Origin: Nitrospiraceae bacterium
GTDB taxonomy: Bacteria > Hydrogenedentota > Hydrogenedentia > Hydrogenedentales > SLHB01
Reading direction: 5' to 3'
Assembly (NCBI GenBank): GCA_011682535.1
Contig: JAACEL010000002.1
Span: forward strand, 1 to 35,372
Length of the DNA stretch: 35,372 nt
Position 1 is the first letter of the stretch, and every line of letters begins with the position of its first letter. Shown one piece after another: positions 8,357 to 18,500 of the stretch. Position numbers and translations under genes: made by a program. The notes beneath the pieces are model-generated. The model had not been told where the DNA came from, did no database searches, and saw only the letters and a program-made list of their open reading frames with translations.

Positions 8357-11300
8357 TCAATTCGCGCGGACGGCCGCCCAGACCTCCTCGATGACGGTGG
8401 CCAGGTTCTGGCGCGTCTGAAGCAGCAGGCCGGCGTCCTCCGTGAAGACCTTATTGTCGTGCACGACGCTGTCGGGCACGTTCGCGGCGGCCAACGCGCG
8501 CTGGCGCAGGCCGTCGGGAAGGCTGTCGCCCGCTTCCGCCAACAGGCGGTCGAGCAGGTGGAAGTACTCGTAGTCTTCAATGCCGTCGCGGACAATATGG
8601 AGGCGGACGGACGGAAGCGGCGTCCCGTCCGGGCCGGGGTAGATGAGGTAGCCGCAACCGTTGTGGCCGGGCTGGGCATTGTGCGTGATCCAGGGCTTGC
8701 CGGGCCAGCGTTCGTCGCCCTCGCAGTTGAAGCCCCAGTGCGTCGTGCCCCAGTAGAGGAAGCCCTCGGCGCCGTACTTGCGGCATTGCCAGAACATGAG
8801 CCGGTAGTCCGTTTGCGGGAACTCGATCATGATCCCGGGGCGTCCCCATACGGTGTAGAACCACAGCCGTTCACCTTTGGCCATGCGCCGCGCGAGTACG
8901 TTCGGGTCGAAGCTATCGATCGTGGGACACCAGATGTCGACGGCGCCGAACAGGGCCTCTTCCGGCGCGCTTGTTTCCAGACGGGGCCACTGCGGGACAA
9001 CGTCCTTGACCCATGTGTTCATCTCGACCATCTTGTCGATCATGTGGCGCTGAACGACGGCGACCTCATCCAGGCTGTAGAACATCACGTAGTCGTTCCA
9101 GCCCTTTTCCTCGAGGAGGTCATAGGTCAGTTTCAGTTTCTCGGCGAAGGCCGGGCGTTCGGATTCTTCAAGGTAGTGGGGCACGGGGATGAACATGCAG
9201 TTCTGTCCGTTTGCCATCAGATAGTCGAAATCTTCGATCATGTCGCCACCGCCGATGGGGAAATCCTTGATGGGGGAGACGCGGTGATCGAGGTGGCAGT
9301 CGTAGAAACGCTTGCGGACGTCGAACGGCGCGCGGCCCTCGAAACCGTAGAAGCGGTTGATGTAGCCCTCGTTCATCCAGAACGACGTCTTCAGATGGGT
9401 CTCGTCCGTGAGACTGAATCCCCAGACGTGTACGTTGAGGGGGATGTTCACCGCGGGGACGCCATCGGCCTCGACCCGGACGACGCCGGCGTAGTCGCCG
9501 GGCGACGTTCCGGCTTCGGTCTTGACGGTGACGAAGAAGGGCTGCGCATCCCGCTCCCCCGCCACGTCGATCGGCGCGTTCGGGAAGAGCACATCGGGGT
9601 ACTCGCCGACCTTCTCGACGAACCACGTATACTCCGGCGGAGAAATCCCGACGTAGCCGACGCGGGTTACTTCGACGTTGGCGGCGGGAATCGCCGCGCC
9701 GTCCGCGGACGTCAGGTCGCCGGCGATCGACACGCGCAGATTGGTCAGGTCGCTCAACTGTGGCACGACGACAATCTGGGACGATTCATACTCGTTGCCG
9801 CACAGCGCGATGGCGGCAGGCCCTGCTTCGCTATCGTAGGCCGTGAAAAGGGGTTCGTCGTTGAAGACTTTGTTGAGCGTCGTGGTTGAGATCACGGCGA
9901 ACTCGAGTCCGGCGCCGGGAGTCAGGCGCAGGGCGTGCGCGCGCGAGACGGCGCGGACGACCTCGTTGCCCGCCGCCGCAAGGGCGTCTACGGCGGCCCG
10001 GCGCTCGTCGAGCGAGGCCTCGGCGTTCAGCGCAGCGGCTTTGGCGGCAGCCAAAGCGCCATCGTAGGCCTGTTTGCTTTGTTCGCAAGCCGCGGCGACG
10101 CGCGCCTGGGCAGGCCCGGCGGGCAAACCGGCGACGAGTTCGGGTCCCGCGGCCAGCGCGTTGGCCGTCTCGGTGTTCATCGGCGCGTCCAGATCCAGTC
10201 CGCTCTCCTTGCGATCCGTGGCGACGGTGCGGCCCTGGCCGACGTCAAGCAAGCTGGCCCCCAGCGCGTAGGCGCCCGCAGTGAGGGCGGGGAACGTTAC
10301 CGTAAACTGCTTCTGCTCGAGCGGCTCGAAGCGTCCGGAAAAGGTGCGGTTGATGACGACGCCATCGGGCAGGCGAACGCCCACGACCGCCTCGAGGTGG
10401 CGCGGCCGCGGCGAGTTGTTGGTGACCTGGACCTCGACCTGGTTCTCGCCGAAATGGATGGGGCCGAACTGGCTCAGCGAGAACTCGGGGGTCTGGGTTG
10501 GCTTGGCGGCGGGCTCGGGCACGAAAGGCTGGTTCGCGTAGTTGGCCGAGAGTTGGGGGTCGTGGCTGAGCATCGGCCAGGGAAGCTTGCTCGGGTCGTA
10601 TGCACCGTCCAGCGTTAGGCAGTAGATGTAGCGGTCCTTGCTGGTGTAGACGATTTCGACCTGGCCGTCGCCGTCGATGTCGCCGAGGGCGGGCGTCGTG
10701 AGCATCTCCGTTTCGGAGGGGTAAGACCACTCCTCGGCGCCATCCGCGATGGAGAGACAGAGGATACGTTTGGAGCGCGAACAGACGAGCACTTCCAACT
10801 CCCCGTCGCCGTCCACGTCGCCGATTGAGGGGCCCTGGACAATGGCGCCGCCCGGATCGATCGTCCATATCCGTTTGCCGTTGCTGAAGCGGTGCAAGTG
10901 GCCGCCGCCGGTTTGTCCGGTGCCGTCGCCACAGAAGATGTCGAGGAGTTCGGGGTTGTCGACGTGGGCCAGGGCGAAACTGTGGGTCTGGTCGGTGCCC
11001 GACTTGCCGGCCCAACGCCATTCCTCGTCACCCGTGAGTGCGTCGCGGACGATAATTTGGAAATCTTCGGTAGCGGTCATCACTTCGAGCGCGCCATCGC
11101 CGTCGACATCGCCCAAGGCGGGGCCTGAGCGCCGGAAACCGCGTGGGGCGGGTTCTTCGTGGGCCCACAGCAGTTTGCCCGCGCTCGACAGGCAGGCGTC
11201 CACACCGTTGCCGAACACGACATAGATGCGCATCGTCGTCTCATCGCCCACGCGGGCCACCGCCGGGATGCCGCGGATCTGCCCGCTGCCCTGGTAATGC

Positions 11301-11818
11301 CAGCGCTTCATGCCACTGTCGTCCAGGCAGTATACCGTGCCGCTGTCCGATCCGATGAGCACTTCGATGCGTCCGTCGCCATCGACGTCGGCCACGACCG
11401 GCCCGTTGTAGTCGATGGTGTCGCCCAGGAAGGTCCGCCATACGGGACGCCCCTGGTAATCGACGCACCCGACCACGCCGCCGCGGCTGGCAAAGAAGAT
11501 TTCTTTCTTGCCGTCGCCGTCGTAGTCGACCACGGATGGGGTGGATTGCAGACCGTCGGCGTCATTGTCTTCCCAACGGTAATCCCAACGCAGTTCGCCG
11601 CGCGAACTCAGGCAGAGGAGGCGTTTGTCGCGCGACGCGGCGACGATGACCTCGACGAGCCCGTCGCCGTCGAGGTCGGCCAAAATGGGCGAAGCATAGA
11701 TCTTGCCTTTTGTTTCAAACGACCACTCCAGGCGCGGTTCCGCGGCGCCGACGGCCATACACCATGCCGCGCATGCACACGCAACTACACAAACTCCCGC
11801 ACGTCGAAATCTCGTCAT
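8357..11818 (-). CDS. Secreted protein: FG-GAP/PQQ-like beta-propeller N-terminus, C-terminal DUF4091 (glycoside-hydrolase-like) domain
   Basis: Signal peptide MTRFRRAGVCVVACACAAWCMAVGAAEP. Repeated D(V/L/I)DGDG(x)(L/V)EV propeller motifs. C-terminus ETSAPEEALFGAVDIWCPTIDSFD...FWQCRKYGAEGFLYWGTTHWG is DUF4091-like. Confidence 0.85.
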   Translation of the reverse strand: MTRFRRAGVCVVACACAAWCMAVGAAEPRLEWSFETKGKIYASPILADLDGDGLVEVIVAASRDKRLLCLSSRGELRWDYRWEDNDADGLQSTPSVVDYDGDGKKEIFFASRGGVVGCVDYQGRPVWRTFLGDTIDYNGPVVADVDGDGRIEVLIGSDSGTVYCLDDSGMKRWHYQGSGQIRGIPAVARVGDETTMRIYVVFGNGVDACLSSAGKLLWAHEEPAPRGFRRSGPALGDVDGDGALEVMTATEDFQIIVRDALTGDEEWRWAGKSGTDQTHSFALAHVDNPELLDIFCGDGTGQTGGGHLHRFSNGKRIWTIDPGGAIVQGPSIGDVDGDGELEVLVCSRSKRILCLSIADGAEEWSYPSETEMLTTPALGDIDGDGQVEIVYTSKDRYIYCLTLDGAYDPSKLPWPMLSHDPQLSANYANQPFVPEPAAKPTQTPEFSLSQFGPIHFGENQVEVQVTNNSPRPRHLEAVVGVRLPDGVVINRTFSGRFEPLEQKQFTVTFPALTAGAYALGASLLDVGQGRTVATDRKESGLDLDAPMNTETANALAAGPELVAGLPAGPAQARVAAACEQSKQAYDGALAAAKAAALNAEASLDERRAAVDALAAAGNEVVRAVSRAHALRLTPGAGLEFAVISTTTLNKVFNDEPLFTAYDSEAGPAAIALCGNEYESSQIVVVPQLSDLTNLRVSIAGDLTSADGAAIPAANVEVTRVGYVGISPPEYTWFVEKVGEYPDVLFPNAPIDVAGERDAQPFFVTVKTEAGTSPGDYAGVVRVEADGVPAVNIPLNVHVWGFSLTDETHLKTSFWMNEGYINRFYGFEGRAPFDVRKRFYDCHLDHRVSPIKDFPIGGGDMIEDFDYLMANGQNCMFIPVPHYLEESERPAFAEKLKLTYDLLEEKGWNDYVMFYSLDEVAVVQRHMIDKMVEMNTWVKDVVPQWPRLETSAPEEALFGAVDIWCPTIDSFDPNVLARRMAKGERLWFYTVWGRPGIMIEFPQTDYRLMFWQCRKYGAEGFLYWGTTHWGFNCEGDERWPGKPWITHNAQPGHNGCGYLIYPGPDGTPLPSVRLHIVRDGIEDYEYFHLLDRLLAEAGDSLPDGLRQRALAAANVPDSVVHDNKVFTEDAGLLLQTRQNLATVIEEVWAAVRAN

Positions 11819-11952
11819 TGCATCAAGCCTTTCGGACTTGTGGACCGTTTCAGGGACAATAATCTCGCGGACACCATACCGGATTTCGGAAGGAAATGCC
11901 TACTGGGGGAACGCAACACGGTGTTTTGCCCATTGCCAAGTCTGTCGTTCCT

Positions 11953-11971
11953 CGTGAAGCACCGCTTCACG
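11953..11971. repeat. Perfect hairpin CGTGAAGC-acc-GCTTCACG
   Basis: 8-bp perfect inverted repeat with 3-nt loop in the 11819-12175 intergenic region. Confidence 0.8.
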
Positions 11972-12063
11972 GGCAATTCATTTGCGCTTGGCGGAGGCCT
12001 TCTCCAGCCCCGGAGGGGTGGCAGCGAACAAGGCGGGCCACATTGGGAGGCGAGGGCGCTGTC

Positions 12064-12079
12064 ACGCCGCGCGCGGCGT
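12064..12079. repeat. 16-bp perfect palindrome ACGCCGCGCGCGGCGT
   Basis: Direct reading: the sequence equals its own reverse complement. Confidence 0.85.
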
Positions 12080-12114
12080 TGCGGTGTAGTACGGGTCAAC
12101 AGTACCTTAAGATG

Positions 12115-12166
12115 TGGGGACAGTCCCGTCTCACGCCCTCCGGTCGCTCGCTTGGTACAGTCCCCA
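12115..12166. repeat. REP-like palindromic unit TGGGGACAGTCCC...GGTACAGTCCCCA
   Basis: Imperfect inverted ends (TGGGGACaGTcCC vs GGtACaGTCCCCA) around a GC-rich core, intergenic. Confidence 0.65.
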
Positions 12167-12175
12167 TTTCTTGGC

Positions 12176-13084
12176 TCAGCCGCCCAAGGCAGTATCGCGT
12201 TTGACGTAGCTATGCCAACGGTCAGTGACCCACTGCTGGACGACGTCCAGGTGTTCCGGCCCGATCCCCTTGAACCGTTGCTGGGCTCTGACGTAGCCCT
12301 CGATGGGCTTGGGTTCCCCGCGTTGGGCCATGCGGCGGCTGCGTCCGGTCAGCCGGAGTGCGCCGTCCTCGATTTCGAGCAACACGATCATCGCGTTGTC
12401 TACCGCGATACGTCCCATTTTCACCGTATCCCTAGCAGGGAACACCCAGCCGGGCGAACAGGGTGTGGTGATGTGGATGTAGCGCATGCCGGTCCTCGCC
12501 TTGGCCTTGCGGATCTTGTCGTAGAGATCGGCGGGGAACGACGATGTGGCGGTGGCGATGTAGCCGACGTTGTGGGCTTCCATGATACCGATCATATCCT
12601 TGGCGTGTTGCTGTTTGCCAAGGACGGGCGTGGTGGCGGTCTTCGCGCCCAGCGGCGTGGCGCTCGATCGCTGGGTGCCGGTGTTCATGTAGGCTTCGTT
12701 GTCGTAGCAGATGTAGAGCATGTCGACGTTGCGTTCGGCGGCGCCGCTGAGCGCTTGTATGCCGATATCGACGGTGCCGCCGTCGCCCGCGAACGCGACG
12801 ACGGTAGTTCCCGTCTTCCCCAGCGCCTTGAGACCGGCCACCACGCCGTTGGCCGAGGCGGCGGTGCTGGGGAAGGAGACGTTGAGCCAGGGCGCGGCGA
12901 CGGATGACACGGGGTACATGCCGCCGAGCACCGTCAGGCAACTGGCCGGCACGACGAAGATGGCTTCGCCGTCCAGGGCCTTGAGGATGTAGCGAAAGGC
13001 GATGGACAGCCCGCACCCCGCGCACGTCCGGTTACCGGGGAGCAGATACTCTTTTTCGGGCAGTTCGAGCAGTTTCGTTTCCAT
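12176..13084 (-). CDS. porB: 2-oxoacid:ferredoxin oxidoreductase beta subunit (ThDP-binding; pyruvate synthase-type)
   Basis: 302 aa: LPGNRTCAGCGLSIAFRYILKAL, FAGDGGTVDIGIQALSGAAERNVDMLYICYDNEAYMNTGTQRSSATPLGAKTATTP is diagnostic of PorB. Confidence 0.93.
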   Translation of the reverse strand: METKLLELPEKEYLLPGNRTCAGCGLSIAFRYILKALDGEAIFVVPASCLTVLGGMYPVSSVAAPWLNVSFPSTAASANGVVAGLKALGKTGTTVVAFAGDGGTVDIGIQALSGAAERNVDMLYICYDNEAYMNTGTQRSSATPLGAKTATTPVLGKQQHAKDMIGIMEAHNVGYIATATSSFPADLYDKIRKAKARTGMRYIHITTPCSPGWVFPARDTVKMGRIAVDNAMIVLLEIEDGALRLTGRSRRMAQRGEPKPIEGYVRAQQRFKGIGPEHLDVVQQWVTDRWHSYVKRDTALGG

Positions 13085-13089
13085 AGCCG

Positions 13090-14310
13090 TCAGAACTGGC
13101 AGTTGATCCAGCCCGTCTCCTTATGGGTTTCACCGGCCTCGACACGGCGCACGCTTTCTTGCGTAGCCTCTACCAACTCACGCGTCTTCACGTCGCGTCC
13201 GCCCAGCCCGGCAATGTAACCGTGTACGGCCGGGCCGCCGCCGGTTCCATACAGTGCGGCCTTGACGTCGGCGCAGATCGGGCCCTGATAGCCGTAACTC
13301 AGGCTCTTGTCGAACACGACGACGAGCTTGGCGTTGCGCGTTCCTTCGAGCAATTCCCGCTCGGGGAAGGGACGGTACACGCGCACGGCGAGTACGCCCG
13401 CCTTGCAGCCCGCCTCGCGCAACGCGTCGACCGCCACGGTGGCCTCACTCGCAATGCTGCCCGCTGCCACCAGGAGCACGTCCGCGTCTTCGTTCTTGTA
13501 ACCCCAGGTCATCCCGCCCCAGCTCCGTCCGAAGTGGCGTCCATACTCTTCGTCCACTTCGACGGCCCGGGCGCGCGCGTTGCCGAGGGCCTCCTGGAGT
13601 TGATAGCGCAATTCCATGTAGCCGTGGCAGGTCTCCCCCACTTCGTTCGCGCGGGGGTCGGCCAAGGTGACCTGGTTGATGTTGCGGGGGTCGGCGGGGT
13701 CGAGGATCGTATGCGGAGTATAGGAGGGAAGGAACGCATCGACCTGCTCGGCCGTGGGCACCTCCACCGGCATGACGGTGTGCGACAGGATGTAACCGTC
13801 GTAACACACCATGACCGGCACATGCACCGACTCGGCGATCTTGTAGGCCTGGATGAGGTTGTCGATGATCTCCTGGTTGTTGCGGGCGTAGATCTGAATC
13901 CATCCGGCGTCACGTTGCGACATCGAATCCTGCTGATCGTTCAGCACGCTCCACGGCGCCGCCATGGCGCGATTGACGCAGCCCATCACCAGCGGCAACC
14001 GCGCGCCGGCCGCCCAGTGGATGAGTTCGCACATGTAGGCGAGGCCGTTGGCGCTGGTCGCGGTGAAGGCGCGCGCGCCGACGGTGGATGCGCCGATGCA
14101 GACGGACAGCGCGCTATGCTCACTTTCGACTGTGACGTACTCCGCCTCGAGCTGACCGCTCTCGACAAACCCCGACAGGTTCTCGGTGACCTGAGACTGC
14201 GGGGTGATGGGGTAAGCCGCGATAACCTGGACGCGGCACAGCTTCGCGCCGAGGGCCATGGCCTCGTTTCCAGTAATGATTGACGTCTCAGGCTGTTGCA
14301 CCGTGGCCAC
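13090..14310 (-). CDS. porA: 2-oxoacid:ferredoxin oxidoreductase alpha subunit
   Basis: 406 aa: TGNEAMALGAKLCRVQVIAAYPITPQSQVTENLS, VESEHSALSVCIGASTVGARAFTATSANGLAYMCE, NDQQDSMSQRDAGWIQIYA. Confidence 0.94.
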   Translation of the reverse strand: MATVQQPETSIITGNEAMALGAKLCRVQVIAAYPITPQSQVTENLSGFVESGQLEAEYVTVESEHSALSVCIGASTVGARAFTATSANGLAYMCELIHWAAGARLPLVMGCVNRAMAAPWSVLNDQQDSMSQRDAGWIQIYARNNQEIIDNLIQAYKIAESVHVPVMVCYDGYILSHTVMPVEVPTAEQVDAFLPSYTPHTILDPADPRNINQVTLADPRANEVGETCHGYMELRYQLQEALGNARARAVEVDEEYGRHFGRSWGGMTWGYKNEDADVLLVAAGSIASEATVAVDALREAGCKAGVLAVRVYRPFPERELLEGTRNAKLVVVFDKSLSYGYQGPICADVKAALYGTGGGPAVHGYIAGLGGRDVKTRELVEATQESVRRVEAGETHKETGWINCQF

Positions 14311-14313
14311 GGC

Positions 14314-14595
14314 TCAGTCCTCCTCCGTGCCGCCATCATCCGCGCTGGCCTCGGATTCCATCGTAATGGCGTCCGTGGGGCACTCCTCGGCGCAGATGCC
14401 GCATCCCTTGCAGTAATCGAGGTCGATGGTGATGGGGGCCTCGCGCGGGATCACGGCTTCGGGACAATAGAGCCAACAGCGGAAACACGCCGCGCCCTCC
14501 GTCTTGGCGGCAGCGCATCTGGCGTCGTCCACGACCGGCCGCTGGGTGCGCCAATCGCCCGTGTGACCTGCTTCCCCGGCGCTCGGCTTCGACAT
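14314..14595 (-). CDS. porD: 2-oxoacid:ferredoxin oxidoreductase delta subunit (2x[4Fe-4S] ferredoxin)
   Basis: 93 aa from MSKPSAGEAG: CFRCWLYCPEAVI and CKGCGICAEECPTDAI. Lies between the alpha and gamma genes. The upstream part of the listed 203-aa ORF is non-coding read-through. Confidence 0.9.
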   Translation of the reverse strand: MSKPSAGEAGHTGDWRTQRPVVDDARCAAAKTEGAACFRCWLYCPEAVIPREAPITIDLDYCKGCGICAEECPTDAITMESEASADDGGTEED

Positions 14596-14672
14596 GGCCG
14601 ATTCGTGCCCGCAGTCTCTCGTGCCCACTCTCCAACCTCCAACAGCCCGGGATGTCGCTCCGGTTTCAGGTT

Positions 14673-15293
14673 TCAGGAGCCGCCCGTTGCCAGCTTTGTG
14701 CGTTCGTAGGTTCGACGTGCCGCTTCGAAATTGCGCCGTGCAAGCTCCGCGGGGAACTTCTCGGCGATGGCTCTCTCTACACTCTCCAGCGTAACCAGTT
14801 CCGTAGCGCGGGCGAAGGCGCCCAGCATGGCAGTATTCACAATCACGGAACCGGCCACGACCAAATCCAATTCCTGTGCGATTCGGGTCGCGTCGGCTGT
14901 GGCGATCCGAAAGCTGCCGCTGCATTCGACCGCGGCGGGGTCGAGCGGGCTGTTGATTACCAGCCAGCCGTCTTCGATGAGGCCCTTGGTTGCGTCAGCC
15001 ACTTCGAGCAGCGTGTCGTCGAGTACGATCACCGCGCTCGGGTGTTCGATCTGTGAGAATGTGCGCAAGGGTTCGCGGGATAGGCGGTTTGATGCGGACA
15101 CCGGCGCGCCGCGCCGTTCCGCTCCGAAAGTAGGCGCTGAAGTCACCCCCTGAAAGCCGTCGTCGAACGCGGCTCGCGCCAGCAACTGCGCCGACGAAAT
15201 CGCCCCCTGGCCGCCCCGGCCGTGCCACCGAATCTCCACAATGCCCTTCAAAGAGCCAATATCCACACTCATTCCATCCATCCCTGGATCCAT
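14673..15293 (-). CDS. porG: 2-oxoacid:ferredoxin oxidoreductase gamma subunit
   Basis: IVEIRWHGRGGQGAISSAQLLARAAFDDGFQGVTSAPTFGAERRGAPVSASNRLS is the PorG signature. The start may be an internal Met (about MSVDIG). Confidence 0.93.
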   Translation of the reverse strand: MDPGMDGMSVDIGSLKGIVEIRWHGRGGQGAISSAQLLARAAFDDGFQGVTSAPTFGAERRGAPVSASNRLSREPLRTFSQIEHPSAVIVLDDTLLEVADATKGLIEDGWLVINSPLDPAAVECSGSFRIATADATRIAQELDLVVAGSVIVNTAMLGAFARATELVTLESVERAIAEKFPAELARRNFEAARRTYERTKLATGGS

Positions 15294-15580
15294 TCAGGCG
15301 GCTTGGCGCTCCCGCCGGGGGCAACCAACAGAAAGCCCATTATGCCATGTGTCGTTCCCCGAGCCAAATTTGGCGGCCTAGTCCCTGACTCCTCCCCAGT
15401 TTGGCGTCCGGTTCCCAGGGAACCGTATCCGCGCTGAGCCCAGTTCCAAGCAGAGCCCTCCCACCAACCTCGTTTTTTGAGGGACACGTGGCGACGCCAT
15501 GGGCGGATCGGCGCAGATCCATAGAGATCCGCGCAAATCCGCGTCCCATTTTCTCACACCCCAAATCGTCACTTGGAGAG

Positions 15581-18500
15581 CTAGGCGCGGGTCGCGTTTC
15601 TCCGGACGATCAGGCCCAGGGCGAACGAGAGGGCGAACAGCGTCGTGCCTAGTGATAACCACATTGCACGGCCGCCGCCAGCGCCGATCTCGATCGAGAC
15701 CGTGTTGCCCAGCGCGAGTTCGATGGCCTGGCCAAGCTGCATGACGCCGGCGTGGTTGACCTGAATCTCGATGTAGGTCTGGCCGTCTACGTCCACCGTG
15801 CGCCGACTCTCGGGCGCCATCCACCCGACTACGTTATCGGCCGGGTACCAGCCTTGGTGGCTGGTGGTTTCGCTGTAGTAGTAGATGTCGAGGGCGTCCG
15901 CGCTGACACCTGCCGGTACCGGCAGTTGCAAGGTCAACGGTTCGGCGAAGACGCCGGCCGGCTGCACGCGGTATACCGACGACTGCGGCGCGGCGATCAC
16001 TTCGGGAAGAGCCTCAATACTGTCGACCTCGACCAACTCGGGTACGTTGTCCAGCGCCTTGTCCGCGGCGATGAGGAAATCCTTGGACAGCGGGCCGATG
16101 ATGTCGCCATCGACGGTGACGGCGCCTACGGTCAAGGTGACGCTTTCACCCGGTGCAAAGGGTTCCCCGGGCTCGAAGACCACCCAGCCGTCGTTCTCGG
16201 CGTCCGCGGCCAGCCAGGCGCCGCCGGAGGCGAACCAGCCGCCGCCCTCGGCCACGGCCCAGGCGGACTCGGGGTCGATGGCGGCTTCGGCCGTCACACG
16301 CACGGCCAGTGAAGCGGTTGCGGCAGCCTTGGCGAGGGGAGAGTCCTCGACGCTCAACGGCATCGAAGGCTCGGAGATTTTCTCGTCGAGGCGCTTGAAG
16401 AGCTGCCCGCAGATTCCGCCAGGTTCGTCGATGGCCGACTCGAGCAGGAAGGTCACGGCGATCTGTTGGCCGAGGACGGTGGTCACGTTGCGTGTCTGCG
16501 GGGCGTAGTCCTGCGCCGAGACGGTCAGCGTGTAATCGCCCGGCCGCACGTTGGTGAAGGTGTAGAGTCCGTCCACGCTGCTGGTGAGCACCCGGCCCGG
16601 CGGGTCGAGGCGGACCGAGGCGTCGAGAATTGGGTCGAGGGACTCGGAGTCGCGCACGCTGCACACGATTGTGGAGCGCTGCTCGAAGTATTCGAACGCG
16701 TCCACCGCGGTGACCGCGCCACCCAGCGTGGTGACGGTTACGTCGACCCATTCCGCGGTGGTGTGGGCGGGCGTCAGTATTTCGATCTCCGTGTCAGTGA
16801 CATTGACGATCGTAGCGGCTGCGGTGTTGAATTCCACCGATTGCGCCGTTGCGAGCGCAGTGCCCTGGACCAACACGGTGTCGCCGCCGGAGATGTGTCC
16901 TTCGTCTGGCGACAGGGCGCTGATGGTGGGCACGCCCAGGTACTGATAGGCGTCTTCCACCCGGTGTACGCCGGTCGTCGTGGTGACCTCGACGGCTACG
17001 AAGCCCGGAGCGTTGGGCGGCGCAACGACTTGCAGGCGCGTTTCTTCGGCCGACAGGATCTGTGCGGCCACGCCGCCGAAGGTGATGGAGCGGGTGAGGG
17101 CCAGGTTGCGTCCACGCACGGAGAGCACCTCGCCGCCGACGGCCTTACCCACGCTCGGGGTGATGGCGCCCAGTTCGGGCGGTCCCGGCGGTTCGACGAA
17201 CATGAATCCGGCTACGGCGACCACATCGCCCATTGGCGTGGTGACGTGCACGTCGACAACGCCGCGTTCGTGAGGCGGGGTAAGTACCTCGAGCACCGTG
17301 TCGGAGGCACCGACAATCGTGGCCGCTTCGCCGCCGAATGTGACGGCGGTTGCCTCCGCGAGGCGTCCACCGAGGATGTCCACCGCCTCGCCGCCGAGGA
17401 TGGTGCCCTTGGCGGGGCTCAATTCGCCCAGGAACGGGATCTGACGGAAGACGGCCTGCACGTTTTTGTCGTCGTCCATGGTGATGACGGTGGGATTGGC
17501 GCCGCCTTGCAGGTCGCCCTGCCACTGATCGAACACCCAGCCCTCGGCGGGGGTCGCGATCAGGGTGATCTGCTTGCCCTCCGCATAGACGTACGCGCCT
17601 GGCGGCGGGTTGACGGTGTTCACGCCGCCGCCGCCGATGATATTGCCGATCGTGAGCGTATAGGTGACCGGAGCGGCGGCGAACACCGCCGTGATGGTCT
17701 TGTCGCCGTCCATGGTGATGGAGGTCGGGTTGGCTTCTCCGGTGAGGTTTCCCTTCCAGTGGTCGAACACCCATCCGCTTTGCGGTGTTGCCGACAGGGG
17801 CACTGGCGTGCCTTCGAAATAGCGGTAGAAACCGGCGGCGGGTTGAATCGTGCCGTTGCCCTCGACAACCGTGGCCAAGGTGTAGTCGAAACCGTCTTCC
17901 ACGAAGACGGCGACCACGTTCTTCGGTCCGTCCATGACGATGGTGAACGGGTTGGCCGCGCCTGGAGGCACGTCGCCCTCCCAGCGATCGAACACCCAGC
18001 CCAGTTGGGGAATGGCGTCGATGCTGACCGGGGTGTTCTCGGTGTACTCGCCGTTCTCGCCCACCGGATCGACCTGGACGTCACCGCCGCCTATGGTGCT
18101 GGTCGTCAGCGGATAGAGCGGGCCTCGTTCCACGAAGAAGGCCGTGACGGTCTTGTCCGCGTTCATGACCAGTGTGATGGGGTTCAGGCCGGCCTGCGCG
18201 AGGTCGATGTCGCCTTCCCAGTGGTCGAACAGCCATTCGTCGTCCGGGAAGGCCGTGATCAGTACTTCAGCGCCTTCGCTGTAGTCCGTCTCGCCGGTGG
18301 GCGTGGTCGTGCCATTGCCGCTCACATCGACCGTCAGTGTATAGGCGCCGGCTGCTTCGAGGAATACGGCCGTGGCGCGCTTATCCGCGTCCATCGTGAC
18401 CACGACGGGGTTGTCGGTTGCCGTCACATCGCCTTCCCATCGATCGAACACCCAACCTTCCGCCGGGGTGGCCGTCAGCGTGACTTCGGTGCCCTGTGAA

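Noticed and set aside
8348-9889. 513-aa plus-strand ORF antisense to the DUF4091 protein
   Set aside because: Shadow ORF over a strongly supported gene; no family motifs or RBS.
11159-12907. 582-aa plus-strand ORF spanning the DUF4091 start, intergenic repeats and porB
   Set aside because: Crosses two real genes antisense plus palindromic repeats; composition is typical of frame-shadow translation.
16466-18499. 677-aa plus-strand ORF antisense to the LRR/TIG protein
   Set aside because: Shadow of the repetitive coding strand; its apparent repeats mirror the InlB-type repeats.
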